Source: Pseudobutyrivibrio sp. YE44 (GTDB lineage: Bacteria; Bacillota; Clostridia; Lachnospirales; Lachnospiraceae). From it: a stretch of DNA of 64,000 bases. Positions 34,622-43,546 of the stretch are shown piece after piece (positions within the stretch are counted from its first letter, which is position 1; every line of letters begins with the position of its first letter). Under the pieces are notes generated by a model. It was not told the origin of the DNA. It saw only the letters and a program-made list of their open reading frames with translations, and did no database searches. A program made the translations under genes and the position numbers. The stretch covers positions 1 through 64,000 of the forward strand of contig NZ_FMXT01000011.1 of NCBI RefSeq assembly GCF_900104335.1. The letters run 5' to 3'.

Positions 34622-34963
34622 TTAGCTTACTTCGATGTTTTTTACGATGAAGTCGGTACAGCGCTGGAGCTTAAGGTTGGAGCTGCCGCATTCTGGACAG
34701 CGGTCCGAGAACTGGTGTCGCGTGAAGGTGGAACGGCAGTCGGTGCAGAGAACGGTGGATTCTTTGATGGTGGCGTCCACCTTGACTCCGGCTAAGGGGG
34801 TGCCTTCACTCATGACCTGAAGGTATTGTTCGATGATTTCGGGTACGTAGTCGCACTGGTCTCCTAAGAGGAGGTGGATTTTGTCTACATGGTTGACGCC
34901 CGCTGCGTCAGCCTGTTTTTTTACAAGGTTAAAAACGTATTCTGTCACTGCTAGTTCGTGCAT
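34622..34963 (-). CDS. hypA: Hydrogenase nickel metallochaperone HypA
   Basis: A 113-aa nickel/zinc protein that hands nickel to the hydrogenase large subunit together with HypB. The start is the ATG of MHELAVTEY (34963), giving the required MHE nickel-binding N-terminus, behind GGGAGGATAAA. A longer ORF reading is rejected. The zinc site is CTDCRSTF and CPECGSSN. Divergent from hypC with a 78-bp shared promoter region, and convergent with cysE across palindrome B. Confidence 0.94.
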   Translation of the reverse strand: MHELAVTEYVFNLVKKQADAAGVNHVDKIHLLLGDQCDYVPEIIEQYLQVMSEGTPLAGVKVDATIKESTVLCTDCRSTFTRHQFSDRCPECGSSNLKLQRCTDFIVKNIEVS

Positions 34964-35041
34964 TTTATCCTCCCAAAACATGTCAAATGTAGTATAGTAA
35001 TACTGTTGAATAATTATATCAAAGATTAGGGGAAAAATGTA

Positions 35042-35251
35042 ATGTGTGTGGCAATTCCAGGACTTGTAAAGAAGATAAAAGATGGCAAGGTTACCGTGGA
35101 TTTCAATGGGAATGAAGTGGAAGCTTATGCAGGTCTTGTAAATATAAAGGAAGGCGATTATGCCTTGGTTCATGCAGGCTGTGTTATTCAGACCTTGAAG
35201 AAGTCGGAGGCTGAAGAAATTATTGAGCTGATGGGAGGTCTGGAGGCTTAA
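35042..35251 (+). CDS. hypC: Hydrogenase assembly chaperone HypC
   Basis: A 69-aa chaperone of the HypC/HupF family. The N-terminal MCVAIPG with the essential Cys2 carries the Fe(CN)2CO unit with HypD. The body DFNGNEVEAYAGLVNIKEGDYALVHAG is typical. Its stop overlaps the hypD start by one base. Confidence 0.95.
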   Translation: MCVAIPGLVKKIKDGKVTVDFNGNEVEAYAGLVNIKEGDYALVHAGCVIQTLKKSEAEEIIELMGGLEA

Positions 35252-36294
35252 TGGAAATAGCAGAGCTTGTAGATTTTTTACGAAATTATGATGGGAAGCC
35301 TATAAGGCTTATGGAGGTATGTGGCAGTCATACTCATGCTATTGCGAAGCATGGAATACGTGGGTTGTTGTCAGATAAGATAGAGCTTTTGTCTGGGCCA
35401 GGGTGTCCGGTTTGTGTAACGCCTACGGCATATATTGACAAGCTTATTGAGCTTAGTTTGCAGGAAAATACTACGGTGGTTACCTTTGGGGATTTGCTAA
35501 GGGTACCTGGTAGTGAAGAAAGCTTGAATGCTGCTAAGGGACGTGGCGGTTCTGTGGAGATGGTTTATTCGCCTATGGATGTGCTGCAGCTTGCGAAAGA
35601 TAATCCATATCGTATATACGTATTTGCGGCGGTGGGTTTTGAAACCACAGCTCCGGTATACACCTTGCTTTTAGATCAGGCAGTGGAGCAGGGGCTTTAT
35701 AATATCAGATTGCTTACAGCCTTAAAGACTATGCCAGGGGCTATTTCATATCTGTGTGATAATGGTGCAAGGATTGATGGTTTTATTGCTCCGGGCCATG
35801 TGAGTGCTGTTACAGGTGCGGATTACTTTAATGACTTGGCTAAGAAGTATCAGATTCCTTTTGCTGTGTCAGGCTTTGGGGCTAAAGAGTTGGTGGTAGC
35901 TATTTATGGCTTGGTTCAGATGGTTATAAACGGTGATAGCTCTGTAAAGAATTTCTATACCTCAGTTGTGGAACAAGACAAAAATCCTGTCATAGAGATG
36001 CAGATAAATAAATACTTTGAAGCTGCAGACGTTGCGTGGCGTGGAATGGGAATAATTCCAGGTTCTGGCTTGTTGCTTAAGGATGATTATAAACAGTTTG
36101 ATGCTGGAAGTATGGGGCTTGATGTGGATAACAAAAAGAATAAGGCATGTCGATGTGGAGAAATTCTCATGGGTAAGGCAAAGCCTTCCGATTGCCCACT
36201 GTTTGGCACTGCGTGCACCCCATCAAATCCAGCTGGTGCATGCATGGTCTCAGAGGAAGGGGCATGTAACAGCGTATATCTGAGCAAGAATTAA
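35251..36294 (+). CDS. hypD: Hydrogenase Fe-ligand assembly protein HypD
   Basis: A 347-aa [4Fe-4S] protein that scaffolds Fe(CN)2CO assembly with HypC and HypE. Signature motifs are intact: EVCGSHTHAIAKHGI (about 20-34), LLSGPGCPVCVTP (about 46-58), GFETTAPVYT, and the C-terminal cluster region CRCGEILMGKAKPSDCPLFG. Translationally coupled to hypC. The end of the gene is followed by about 190 bases of hairpin-forming sequence before hypE. Confidence 0.95.
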   Translation: MEIAELVDFLRNYDGKPIRLMEVCGSHTHAIAKHGIRGLLSDKIELLSGPGCPVCVTPTAYIDKLIELSLQENTTVVTFGDLLRVPGSEESLNAAKGRGGSVEMVYSPMDVLQLAKDNPYRIYVFAAVGFETTAPVYTLLLDQAVEQGLYNIRLLTALKTMPGAISYLCDNGARIDGFIAPGHVSAVTGADYFNDLAKKYQIPFAVSGFGAKELVVAIYGLVQMVINGDSSVKNFYTSVVEQDKNPVIEMQINKYFEAADVAWRGMGIIPGSGLLLKDDYKQFDAGSMGLDVDNKKNKACRCGEILMGKAKPSDCPLFGTACTPSNPAGACMVSEEGACNSVYLSKN

Positions 36295-36365
36295 TTAGAT
36301 AAATATAAAATATAAATGAGCAAATTCTAATTACTGATATATTCAAATGTTAAAAGTCTTAAGTG

Positions 36366-36457
36366 AGCAAATTCCAATTAACAATCTATTAGAACTCTAC
36401 TGCGAGACGTGTTAGTCGAGCAGAGAGTTACTAATGATTGTTAATGTAGGGATTTGC
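36366..36457 (+). repeat. Tandem-GA hairpin family, copy 3 (before hypE)
   Basis: Arms GCAAATTCC/GGGATTTGC and ATTAACAATC/GATTGTTAAT enclose a core (36388-36435): ATTAG/CTAAT, AACTCT/AGAGTT with a single bulged A on the 3' side, CT/AG, then GCGA opposite GAGC (two pairs plus tandem G-A) and GAC/GTC with a GTGTTA loop. This is the same layout as the 24.6-kb and 49.8-kb copies with different bases in the stems. It sits inside the hypCDE operon, with the 5' box TCTTAAGTGAGC at 36357-36368. No T run follows. Confidence 0.65.
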
Positions 36458-36488
36458 GGACTAGAATTTGCGGATTAGGGTATTAATT

Positions 36489-37490
36489 ATGGAGAAGATT
36501 TGTATGGAGCATGGCTCAGGCGGCCGTGCAACAGGTGAATTGATTAGAGAAATTTTTGAGTCACAATTTGATAGTGATGTGCTTTCGGAGATGGAGGATG
36601 CTGCGGTGGTTCCTGGGGATGCCACAATTGCAATGACCACTGATAGCTTTGTGGTAACTCCTTTGGAGTTTCCGGGAGGAGACATTGGAAGGCTGTGCAT
36701 ATGCGGAACGGTTAATGATTTGTGTATGCGAGGTGCCACCCCTAAATATATTACCTGCGGGTTCATTCTTGAGGAGGGGGCTGATATACCTACCTTACGA
36801 AGAATTGTAAAATCCATGGCGGATATTGCAAAGGAAGCTGGAGTGAAAATCGTTGCCGGAGATACAAAGGTTATTGAGGGCAATGGTGGAATATATATAA
36901 ATACGGCAGGCGTTGGCTTTGTGTCAAAGTCTGTGGATATAAAGGCAAAAAATGCTAAGCCTGGTGATGCGATTATAGTCTCAGGAAATGTTGGGGATCA
37001 TCATGCTGCTATTTTAAGCCAGCGCATGAATATCAAAAATTCTATTGAAAGTGACAATGCACCTCTTCAAGATATGGTGACAGCTTTAATCCAAGAAGAA
37101 ATTCCAGTTCATGTTTTGAGAGATGTTACTAGGGGAGGTCTGGGAACGGTTCTTAAAGAATTGGCAATGGCTAGCAGGCTGTCTTTTTGTATAGAACAGG
37201 AAAAGCTACCTGTCACTCCACAGGTTCAATCCTTCTGTGGGCTTCTTGGATTGGATCCTCTTTACATGGGAAATGAAGGGAAGTTAGTTGCTATTGTTCC
37301 AGAGGAATATGCAGCTAAGGCTGTTGAAATAATAAGAAGCTGCAAATATGGTGAAAATGCCTGTATAATAGGCAAAATCTGCGCTCCTAAAAAGGATACA
37401 GACGCAGGTACTCTTATTATGAACACCGAAATTGGCGGCCAAAGATACTTGGATATTCTTCAAGGTGAAGGATTACCACGTATCTGTTAG
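36489..37490 (+). CDS. hypE: Hydrogenase cyanide-ligand dehydratase HypE
   Basis: A 333-aa enzyme that dehydrates the thiocarboxamide on its own C-terminal Cys to thiocyanate. The N-terminal MEHGSGGRATGELI, the ATP site DDAAVVPGD-like EDAAVVPGDAT and the C-terminal PRIC with the essential last Cys are all present. Start chosen at 36489 (MEKICMEHG); the ribosome binding site is weak (AGGG), perhaps because the preceding hairpin controls access. Confidence 0.94.
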   Translation: MEKICMEHGSGGRATGELIREIFESQFDSDVLSEMEDAAVVPGDATIAMTTDSFVVTPLEFPGGDIGRLCICGTVNDLCMRGATPKYITCGFILEEGADIPTLRRIVKSMADIAKEAGVKIVAGDTKVIEGNGGIYINTAGVGFVSKSVDIKAKNAKPGDAIIVSGNVGDHHAAILSQRMNIKNSIESDNAPLQDMVTALIQEEIPVHVLRDVTRGGLGTVLKELAMASRLSFCIEQEKLPVTPQVQSFCGLLGLDPLYMGNEGKLVAIVPEEYAAKAVEIIRSCKYGENACIIGKICAPKKDTDAGTLIMNTEIGGQRYLDILQGEGLPRIC

Positions 37491-37600
37491 CCTTTTGTAT
37501 ACAAAGAGTTAACAGAAGTTTCATAATTTTAGCACCACTTCATGTGGTATAATATATCTACACTTCCAAATTGATTTGTTTCATAAGAGGAGGATGCACG

Positions 37601-37984
37601 GTGGGTAAGACAGTTCTTATAGTTGATGACTCCAAGTTCATGCGAGCTGTAGTCAGAGGCGAAGTAGAAAGAAATGGTCTCACTGTAGTTGGCGAAGCAG
37701 ATTGTAGTGATGGTGCTGTTACCAAGTACAAGGAGCTTAAACCTGATATAGTTACGATGGATATCACCATGACAGTTGACGGACATACTGTCGGTCGTAG
37801 TTCTAACGGCATCGATGCTATTAAGCAAATCAAGGAATTCGACCCAGATGCCAAGATCTTGGTGGTAAGTGCCATGGGCCAAAAGTGTTACGTTATCGAG
37901 GCAATAGAGGCTGGAGCTAAGGATTTTGTTATTAAGCCATTTGATGAGGTTAGATTTGCGGAAGCGCTAGCTCATTTTAAGTAA
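37601..37984 (+). CDS. Single-domain response regulator (CheY-like)
   Basis: A 127-aa receiver domain: VDDSKFMR at the N-terminus (acidic pair DD), phospho-acceptor Asp in DIVTMDITM (about 57), Ser in VVSAMGQK, and conserved Lys in VIKPFDE. Compared with ordinary CheY, about eight extra residues (TVDGHTVGRSS) lie between the acceptor Asp strand and the GIDAIKQI helix. The GTG at 37601 is the start because AGAGGAGG precedes it by 7 bases. No kinase gene is nearby. A terminator follows directly. Confidence 0.88.
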   Translation: MGKTVLIVDDSKFMRAVVRGEVERNGLTVVGEADCSDGAVTKYKELKPDIVTMDITMTVDGHTVGRSSNGIDAIKQIKEFDPDAKILVVSAMGQKCYVIEAIEAGAKDFVIKPFDEVRFAEALAHFK

Positions 37985-37997
37985 TAGAATATATACA

Positions 37998-38022
37998 AAG
38001 GGCTACATTTTGTAGTCCTTTT
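37998..38022 (+). terminator. Terminator after the receiver gene
   Basis: AAAGGGCTAC/GTAGTCCTTT with an ATTT loop and a T run. Confidence 0.85.
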
Positions 38023-38060
38023 TATTTAGACATCATTTTGAAAACGTGTATAATATAATT

Positions 38061-38178
38061 CATAAGTAGTTTTAAAAAATGTAATAATATGGAAACTGTA
38101 TTTGAATATGGTATAAGAGACACTTGAGGATTTGAAAAATTAATGCAAAAGAAAAAGACCGAGTTTTCGGTCTTTTTG
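38061..38178 (+). ncRNA. Candidate small RNA of about 118 nt
   Basis: A strong promoter precedes it: TAGACA (38027-38032), 16 bp, TATAAT (38049-38054). A strong terminator ends it: AAAAAGACCG/CGGTCTTTTT at 38152-38177. The body is AT-rich and holds only a 12-codon ORF without a ribosome binding site (METVFEYGIRDT, near 38090). Downstream at 38204-38229 is an isolated hairpin GCGTGG/CCACGC without a T run; the rest of the gap to 38392 shows nothing clear. No RNA family is recognised. Confidence 0.45.
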
Positions 38179-38392
38179 AGGGGAGTATAAATAATTAATA
38201 AGGGCGTGGGCGGGAAACTCCGTCCACGCTTAGGATTATAATATAGATGATACCCCTTTGCAAGAAAATATTTCAGAAATTTTTCACATTTTTGAAATAT
38301 AGAACAGTCAATTTATTTGACGTGCTTGGTGATAAATAATAAGATATTTTTGTTAAGTATAAGTAATAAAAGAAAGAGATAGAAATTTTAAT

Positions 38393-39541
38393 ATGCCAAA
38401 GATTTTCACAATTAGTTGCCCTTGCCATTTTGGTTTAGAGGCTCCTTTAAAAAGAGAAATATATGATATGGGATACGACGTTACAGAGGTTACTGATGGT
38501 CGAGTAACCTTTACTGGTGATGCAGAGGCTATTTGCCGCGCAAACATTCACCTTCGTACTGCAGAACGTGTTCTTGTTGAGGTGGGCCGCTTTCATGCCA
38601 CCACCTTTGAGGAGCTGTTTCAGGGGATTAAAGCTCTTCCTTGGGAGGAATATATTCCTGAAAATGGTAAGTTTTGGGTTACAAAGGCAACCTCTGTAAA
38701 GAGCAAGCTTTTCTCTCTTACAGATATTCAGTCCATTGCTAAAAAAGCAATGGTTGAGCGCATGAAGACATATTATGATACCCAGTGGTTTAAGGAGGAC
38801 GGCTCCGAATACCCTGTTCGTATCTTCTTGTTAAAGGATGACGTTGTTGTCACCTTGGACTCTACAGGTACTCCTCTTCATAAGAGAGGTTATCGTACCT
38901 ACACCAGCAAGGCTCCACTTTCAGAGACTATGGCTGCGGCGCTTATTCAGCTAACACCATGGCGTCCAGACAGAATATTGGTGGACCCTTTCTGTGGTTC
39001 AGGTACATTTCTTATTGAGGCAGCAATGATGGCTGCAAATATTGCTCCAGGACTTAATCGCGAATTCACATCTATGGATTGGGACAATATTATTGATACA
39101 GATTTATGGAAGGATGTTTTAGACGAGGCTAGAGCTGATGTTGACACCTCGGTGGAGTGCGATTTACAGGGCTTTGATATTGATCCTGATATGGTCAAAA
39201 TCGCTCGTCTTAATGCAAAGCAGGCAGGTGTGGATCATATGATTCATTTCCAGGTTAGAGATGTCGGTGCTTTGCGTCATCCAAAGAAATTTGGTTTTAT
39301 TCTCACAAATCCTCCATATGGAGAGCGTTTGGAGGATAAAAAGGATTTGCCAGAGATTTATGGAAAGCTTGGAGATTCCTTTAAGGCACTTGATAGCTGG
39401 TCTATGTTTGTAATTACCAGCTATGAAAATGCTCCAAGAGATATTGGCAAAAAAGCAGACAAAAACAGAAAGATTTATAATGGAATGATAAAGACTTATT
39501 TTTATCAGTTCCTTGGACCAAAGCCTAAGAAAAAGGACTAG
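38393..39541 (+). CDS. THUMP-domain class I RNA methyltransferase (RlmL/YcbY N-half type)
   Basis: A 382-aa protein with a THUMP RNA-binding domain (about 5-155) and a Rossmann methyltransferase domain (160-375). The methyltransferase motifs are VDPFCGSGTFLIEAA and the N-methylation motif TNPPYGERL. This is the guanine-N2 type acting on 23S rRNA in relatives; the precise target is inferred. The ribosome binding site is weak (AAAGAGATAG at some distance). It begins a rightward run of genes that reaches 45053. Confidence 0.88.
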   Translation: MPKIFTISCPCHFGLEAPLKREIYDMGYDVTEVTDGRVTFTGDAEAICRANIHLRTAERVLVEVGRFHATTFEELFQGIKALPWEEYIPENGKFWVTKATSVKSKLFSLTDIQSIAKKAMVERMKTYYDTQWFKEDGSEYPVRIFLLKDDVVVTLDSTGTPLHKRGYRTYTSKAPLSETMAAALIQLTPWRPDRILVDPFCGSGTFLIEAAMMAANIAPGLNREFTSMDWDNIIDTDLWKDVLDEARADVDTSVECDLQGFDIDPDMVKIARLNAKQAGVDHMIHFQVRDVGALRHPKKFGFILTNPPYGERLEDKKDLPEIYGKLGDSFKALDSWSMFVITSYENAPRDIGKKADKNRKIYNGMIKTYFYQFLGPKPKKKD

Positions 39542-39544
39542 AAT

Positions 39545-41284
39545 ATGAAATTTTCCAAGAGATTTGTGGTGTTTGTGCTAGTGATAGCCATCACCTTGTT
39601 TGGAAAAATGAATAATTGGAACGACAGATATGCAGCTGTCGAGACCTTCCGTGGTGCAGCACTCAATGAAGATGTGCTGTATCCTTTGATGTCCAAAAAT
39701 CTTAATGATGGTAGCAAGCTCAAGGTTTATATCAATGGAGAGCCTTATGTTGAAAGCAATCAAAATACCATGTTAGATGATGGACTTAATCCTGTTGGCT
39801 CTTTAGAATTCATCCGAACTGTTCTCAACGGATCAGCCTTTATGCAGGATGAAAATAGCGCAGTTGTACAGATTACAAATGACATTTACGAGTTCATTGA
39901 AGGAAAAAACAGTGCCACTGAAAATGGCGAGGAAATCAGCCTTAAAACAAGACCATCCTTGCATCTTGGAGATTTGTACGTAGGTCTCGAGGATTTATGT
40001 AAGGTGTTTAATTATGACTATTCTTATGACAAGTCTACCTACACTGTAAACATAAATATTAATAAGGTTCCTAAGCTTCCAAAGTCTTATGATCTTCGCT
40101 CAGTCAATCGTGTAAGCTTTATTCGAAATCAGGGGTCCACTGCCACCTGTTGGGCTTGTGCATCCCTAGAGTCTCTTGAGTCTTCACTTTTACCAGCAAA
40201 GCCATACAAGTTTTCTGTGGATTCCATGATTAATTCAAATAGCTTTAATTTGGATGAATCAGCAGGTGGAGATTACACAATGGCCTTGGCCTATTTGTTG
40301 TCGTGGCAGGGTCCAGTAGAAACAGAGGATAGCAAAAATCTTTTTGAAGAACTGACAAGTGACGATGAAATCAGTCCAGTACATCTTCAGGAAGCTCATT
40401 TTTATGATTCTGAAAATTTGGATGATATAAAGCGTGCAGTATATTGTTATGGCGGTGTTTCTACCTCTATTTATGCCAGTGTTTCTACTGCTAATCTTAA
40501 TGGTTCAAGCAGCTATAATCGAAGTACCAATTCATACTGCTATACGGGAAATGCGAAGCCAAACCATGACGTGGTTATTATAGGCTGGGATGATTCATAT
40601 TCTGCTGATAATTTCAGTACAAAGGTTGCTGGAAATGGTGCCTTCATTTGTCAAAACAGTTGGGGAAGTGGTTTTGGCGATGATGGTGTATTCTATATTT
40701 CTTATTATGATTCAAACATCGGAAATCAGGCTGTATCCTATGTAAAAGTGGATACAAATAACAGCTATAGCTATATTTATCAGAGTGATTTGTGTGGTTG
40801 GGTAGGTCAGATAGGCTACAGTAAAGAGTGGGCTTATGGCGCCAATACCTACACTGCAGAAGCAGATCAGCAAATCGAGGCGGCTGGCTTCTATGCTCTT
40901 GGCAAAAACACCAGCTACCAGGTTTATTTTGTTCCAAATTATGAAAACACAAGCACCTTGGCTTCAAAGGAAATTGTGGCTTCAGGAACAGTTGACCAAG
41001 CGGGATATTATACCGTAAAATTTAATTCAGCTAAGACAGTAGCAAAGGGAGAAAATTTTGCAATTGTTGTCTATATAAACACTCCAGACACCTTGCGTCC
41101 ACTGGCTGTGGAATATGCAAGTGACGCCATGACAAAGAATGTTGATATCACCGATGGAAAGGGCTTTATCAGCAATAACGGATTGGATTGGGAGAATGTT
41201 GAAGACGTTGCAAAAGCAAATCTTTGCATAAAGGCTTATGCAAATAATGTTGTGGAAGTGTTTAATCCTGAAGATAAAAAGTAA
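39545..41284 (+). CDS. Secreted papain-like (C1) cysteine protease
   Basis: A 579-aa exported protease. After an N-terminal hydrophobic segment comes a prodomain-like region (30-175) that includes a copper-amine-oxidase-like piece (LGDLYVGLEDLCKVFNYDYSYD). The C1 peptidase domain follows (about 180-420) with oxyanion Gln and nucleophile Cys in RNQGSTATCWACASLE, His in NHDVVIIGWDD and Asn in CQNSWGSGFG. The C-terminal part (430-579) resembles the beta-sandwich lectin-like domain that accompanies such proteases in clostridia. It starts three bases after the methyltransferase stop. Confidence 0.87.
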   Translation: MKFSKRFVVFVLVIAITLFGKMNNWNDRYAAVETFRGAALNEDVLYPLMSKNLNDGSKLKVYINGEPYVESNQNTMLDDGLNPVGSLEFIRTVLNGSAFMQDENSAVVQITNDIYEFIEGKNSATENGEEISLKTRPSLHLGDLYVGLEDLCKVFNYDYSYDKSTYTVNININKVPKLPKSYDLRSVNRVSFIRNQGSTATCWACASLESLESSLLPAKPYKFSVDSMINSNSFNLDESAGGDYTMALAYLLSWQGPVETEDSKNLFEELTSDDEISPVHLQEAHFYDSENLDDIKRAVYCYGGVSTSIYASVSTANLNGSSSYNRSTNSYCYTGNAKPNHDVVIIGWDDSYSADNFSTKVAGNGAFICQNSWGSGFGDDGVFYISYYDSNIGNQAVSYVKVDTNNSYSYIYQSDLCGWVGQIGYSKEWAYGANTYTAEADQQIEAAGFYALGKNTSYQVYFVPNYENTSTLASKEIVASGTVDQAGYYTVKFNSAKTVAKGENFAIVVYINTPDTLRPLAVEYASDAMTKNVDITDGKGFISNNGLDWENVEDVAKANLCIKAYANNVVEVFNPEDKK

Positions 41285-41323
41285 GCATTAGGGTTACGCT
41301 TTGGGGTTGAACCGGATGAGTTA

Positions 41324-42388
41324 ATGGAAGAGAAAGTAATGGGGGCCTTTACGGCCATAGTGTTGGCAGTTGTTATTATAATGAGCTGCCTGCTTATTTA
41401 TGTGCCAAACATGCATATAATTGCGCTTAAAATTCAAGACAACAAACTCGCAGGGGGAAGGACATCTGTTATGGAAATGCTTCGTGCCTCTGAAGAGGAG
41501 CTTGAAGGGGATGACGAGCAAACAAGGGAGAGTGTTCTTAAGGGGCATCAAATCAGATTGACCCTGCCACAGAATGTCACAAGTAAAGCGGTTTCTATTG
41601 ATAATTCCCAAGTTGATAGAACAATTAAAATCACCATTAATGGTATTGGAAAGGACTACTTCACCAATTATCCAATGAGAGGAAATGGAGATAATATCGT
41701 GGATATCACCTACGATAGTTCAGATTTGGTAGGTGTTATTGAGCTTGCCCTTGATGATGTAAAAGAGGTTAAAATGACCTCGGAGGGGGAGTATATTTAC
41801 TTGGATTTCCTTGAGCCTCACGACGTGTATGATTACGTTGTTGTGGTGGATGCTGGTCATGGTGGAAATGTGCCTGGAGCTAGCAAATTAGGGGTTGATG
41901 AAAAGGATTTAGACTTGCAGATTGTCTTAGAGTTGAAAAAACTTTTTGACGCTAGCAATAAAAATATAGGTGTTTATTATACTCGTACCGATGATTCCAA
42001 TCCTTCCTTTGAAGCAAGAGTTGGTTTGGCAAATGATTCTGATGCAGATTTATTTTTATCTGTACACAACAACTCCACTGCCTCAGGCCGAATGAGCAAC
42101 ATCAGTGGAACGGAGGTTATGTACAAGGGTGGAGATTCTACTGGAGAGTCCAAGAAATTTGCTGAAATGTGCCTAAATCATCTTTTAGAGGAGCTAGGTT
42201 CAAAATCAAAGGGCACGGTTGTTGGGGATGAGGTTTACATAATCAGAACCTCAAAGTCACCAGTTGCCTTGGCAGAAATCGGCTTTATGACCAACGCCAA
42301 TGAGCTTGAAAAGCTTCAGGACAAGGAATACCAACAGTCTACAGCAAAAGCATTATATGACGCAGTTCTTGAGTATTTAAATTTATAG
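41324..42388 (+). CDS. N-acetylmuramoyl-L-alanine amidase (Amidase_3)
   Basis: A 354-aa membrane-anchored peptidoglycan amidase. One N-terminal transmembrane segment (about 8-28) is followed by an AMIN-like or linker region (60-165) and a zinc amidase domain (170-354). Zinc ligands are His in VVDAGHGG, Glu in GVDEKDLD and His in FLSVHNNS; the catalytic Glu is in ALAEIGFM. The upstream protease gene ends 39 bases before. It is probably involved in cell separation or wall turnover. Confidence 0.9.
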   Translation: MEEKVMGAFTAIVLAVVIIMSCLLIYVPNMHIIALKIQDNKLAGGRTSVMEMLRASEEELEGDDEQTRESVLKGHQIRLTLPQNVTSKAVSIDNSQVDRTIKITINGIGKDYFTNYPMRGNGDNIVDITYDSSDLVGVIELALDDVKEVKMTSEGEYIYLDFLEPHDVYDYVVVVDAGHGGNVPGASKLGVDEKDLDLQIVLELKKLFDASNKNIGVYYTRTDDSNPSFEARVGLANDSDADLFLSVHNNSTASGRMSNISGTEVMYKGGDSTGESKKFAEMCLNHLLEELGSKSKGTVVGDEVYIIRTSKSPVALAEIGFMTNANELEKLQDKEYQQSTAKALYDAVLEYLNL

Positions 42389-42396
42389 AGTATAGA

Positions 42397-42442
42397 GCCT
42401 TCTCCTTGAGGAGAAGGTGCCCCGTAGGGGCAGATGAGGTGT
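42397..42442 (+). repeat. Intergenic REP-like element, copy 2
   Basis: CCTTCTCC/GGAGAAGG and GCCCC/GGGGC hairpins in tandem, then AGATGAGGTGT. Same design as 14811-14855. The terminal GAGGTG is positioned 6 bases before the ATG of the next gene, so it serves as its ribosome binding site. Confidence 0.8.
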
Positions 42443-42447
42443 GAATA

Positions 42448-43062
42448 ATGAATAAAACTAAAATCGTTTTTGCCACTGGCAATGTAAACAAGATGCGAGA
42501 GATTAAAGCAATCTTAGGTGAGGATAAATACGATATTCAGTCCATGAAGGAGGCAGGTGTGGACTGTGACATCGTTGAGGATGGAAAAACCTTTGAAGAG
42601 AATTCTCTTATTAAATCAAGAGCAATATCAAAGCTTGTTCCTGATGCAATCGTTCTTGCTGATGACAGTGGTCTTGAAATTGACGCATTGAATAAGGAAC
42701 CGGGTATTTACTCTGCCAGATATTTAGGTGAGGATACCTCTTATGATGTAAAGAATGCAAATCTCATACAGCGACTTGAGGGTGTTGAGAAGCAGGATAG
42801 AAGTGCCAGATTCGTATGCGCGGTTTCCGCTGTTTTTCCAGATGGAAAAGAGGCCGTAGTCCGTGGTACTATAGAGGGGTATATTGGCTGGGAGCCTATG
42901 GGAACAAACGGCTTTGGCTATGATCCTATTTTTTATCTTTGGGACAAGGATGTTAGTACAGCCAGTGTATCACCAGAAGAAAAAAATGCCATAAGCCATC
43001 GTGGACAGGCGCTTAGAATGATAAAGGAAGAAATAATTAAGCATGAAAATATTAGTTGTTAG
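42448..43062 (+). CDS. rdgB: XTP/dITP pyrophosphatase (RdgB/HAM1)
   Basis: A 204-aa house-cleaning enzyme that hydrolyses dITP and XTP. Motifs: FATGNVNKMREIKAIL at the N-terminus, ADDSGLEIDAL (about 71-81), GYIGWEPMGTNGFGYDPIF (about 146-164) and SHRGQALRM near the end. It overlaps the next gene by 20 bases. Its ribosome binding site comes from the REP-like repeat. Confidence 0.93.
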   Translation: MNKTKIVFATGNVNKMREIKAILGEDKYDIQSMKEAGVDCDIVEDGKTFEENSLIKSRAISKLVPDAIVLADDSGLEIDALNKEPGIYSARYLGEDTSYDVKNANLIQRLEGVEKQDRSARFVCAVSAVFPDGKEAVVRGTIEGYIGWEPMGTNGFGYDPIFYLWDKDVSTASVSPEEKNAISHRGQALRMIKEEIIKHENISC

Positions 43063-43546
43063 TGATAGCCATGGAAGGTCTGAGAATCTTCGTGATGCAA
43101 TACATATTGAAAATCCAGATGTAATCTATCATCTTGGAGATGGACAGGGGGTGGAGGATAATCTTTGGATGATGTCCGAAGCACCATGCGAGTGTGTTGC
43201 AGGAAATTGTGACTGGGGTGGAAATCTTCCAAGCGAGGTGGTTCTCGAAGTTGGAAACCACGTTATACTTCTCACCCATGGTCATTATTACGGTGTTAAT
43301 TATGGTTATGAAAAAATAGCTGAGGCGGCCAAAAACAAAGGCTGCGACATTGTTTTATACGGTCACACACATGTGCCAACCATAGACCACTATGAGAATC
43401 TGATAATCGCAAATCCTGGAAGTATATCTTATCCCAGACAAAATTCCAGAGAACACACTTATATGACAATTTTGGTAGATAATAGTGGTGAACTAAAAAT
43501 GGATTTGCATTCACTTGAGGAATACGATAGGACACATGGAAATTAA
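43043..43546 (+). CDS. YfcE-type metallophosphodiesterase
   Basis: A 167-aa calcineurin-like phosphoesterase of the YfcE/MJ0936 family. Metal-binding motifs are VSDSHGR, HLGDGQG, VAGNCDW, LTHGHYYG and GHTHVP. The paired order with rdgB is common in Firmicutes. Natural substrate uncertain. Confidence 0.9.
   Translation: MKILVVSDSHGRSENLRDAIHIENPDVIYHLGDGQGVEDNLWMMSEAPCECVAGNCDWGGNLPSEVVLEVGNHVILLTHGHYYGVNYGYEKIAEAAKNKGCDIVLYGHTHVPTIDHYENLIIANPGSISYPRQNSREHTYMTILVDNSGELKMDLHSLEEYDRTHGN

Noticed and set aside
33865-34795. Several ORFs rich in Gly-Ala or Pro (VGAGAGAGQAG) on both strands of element B
   Set aside because: The same peptide appears on both strands at mirrored places, which simply reflects the palindrome. 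No ribosome binding sites.
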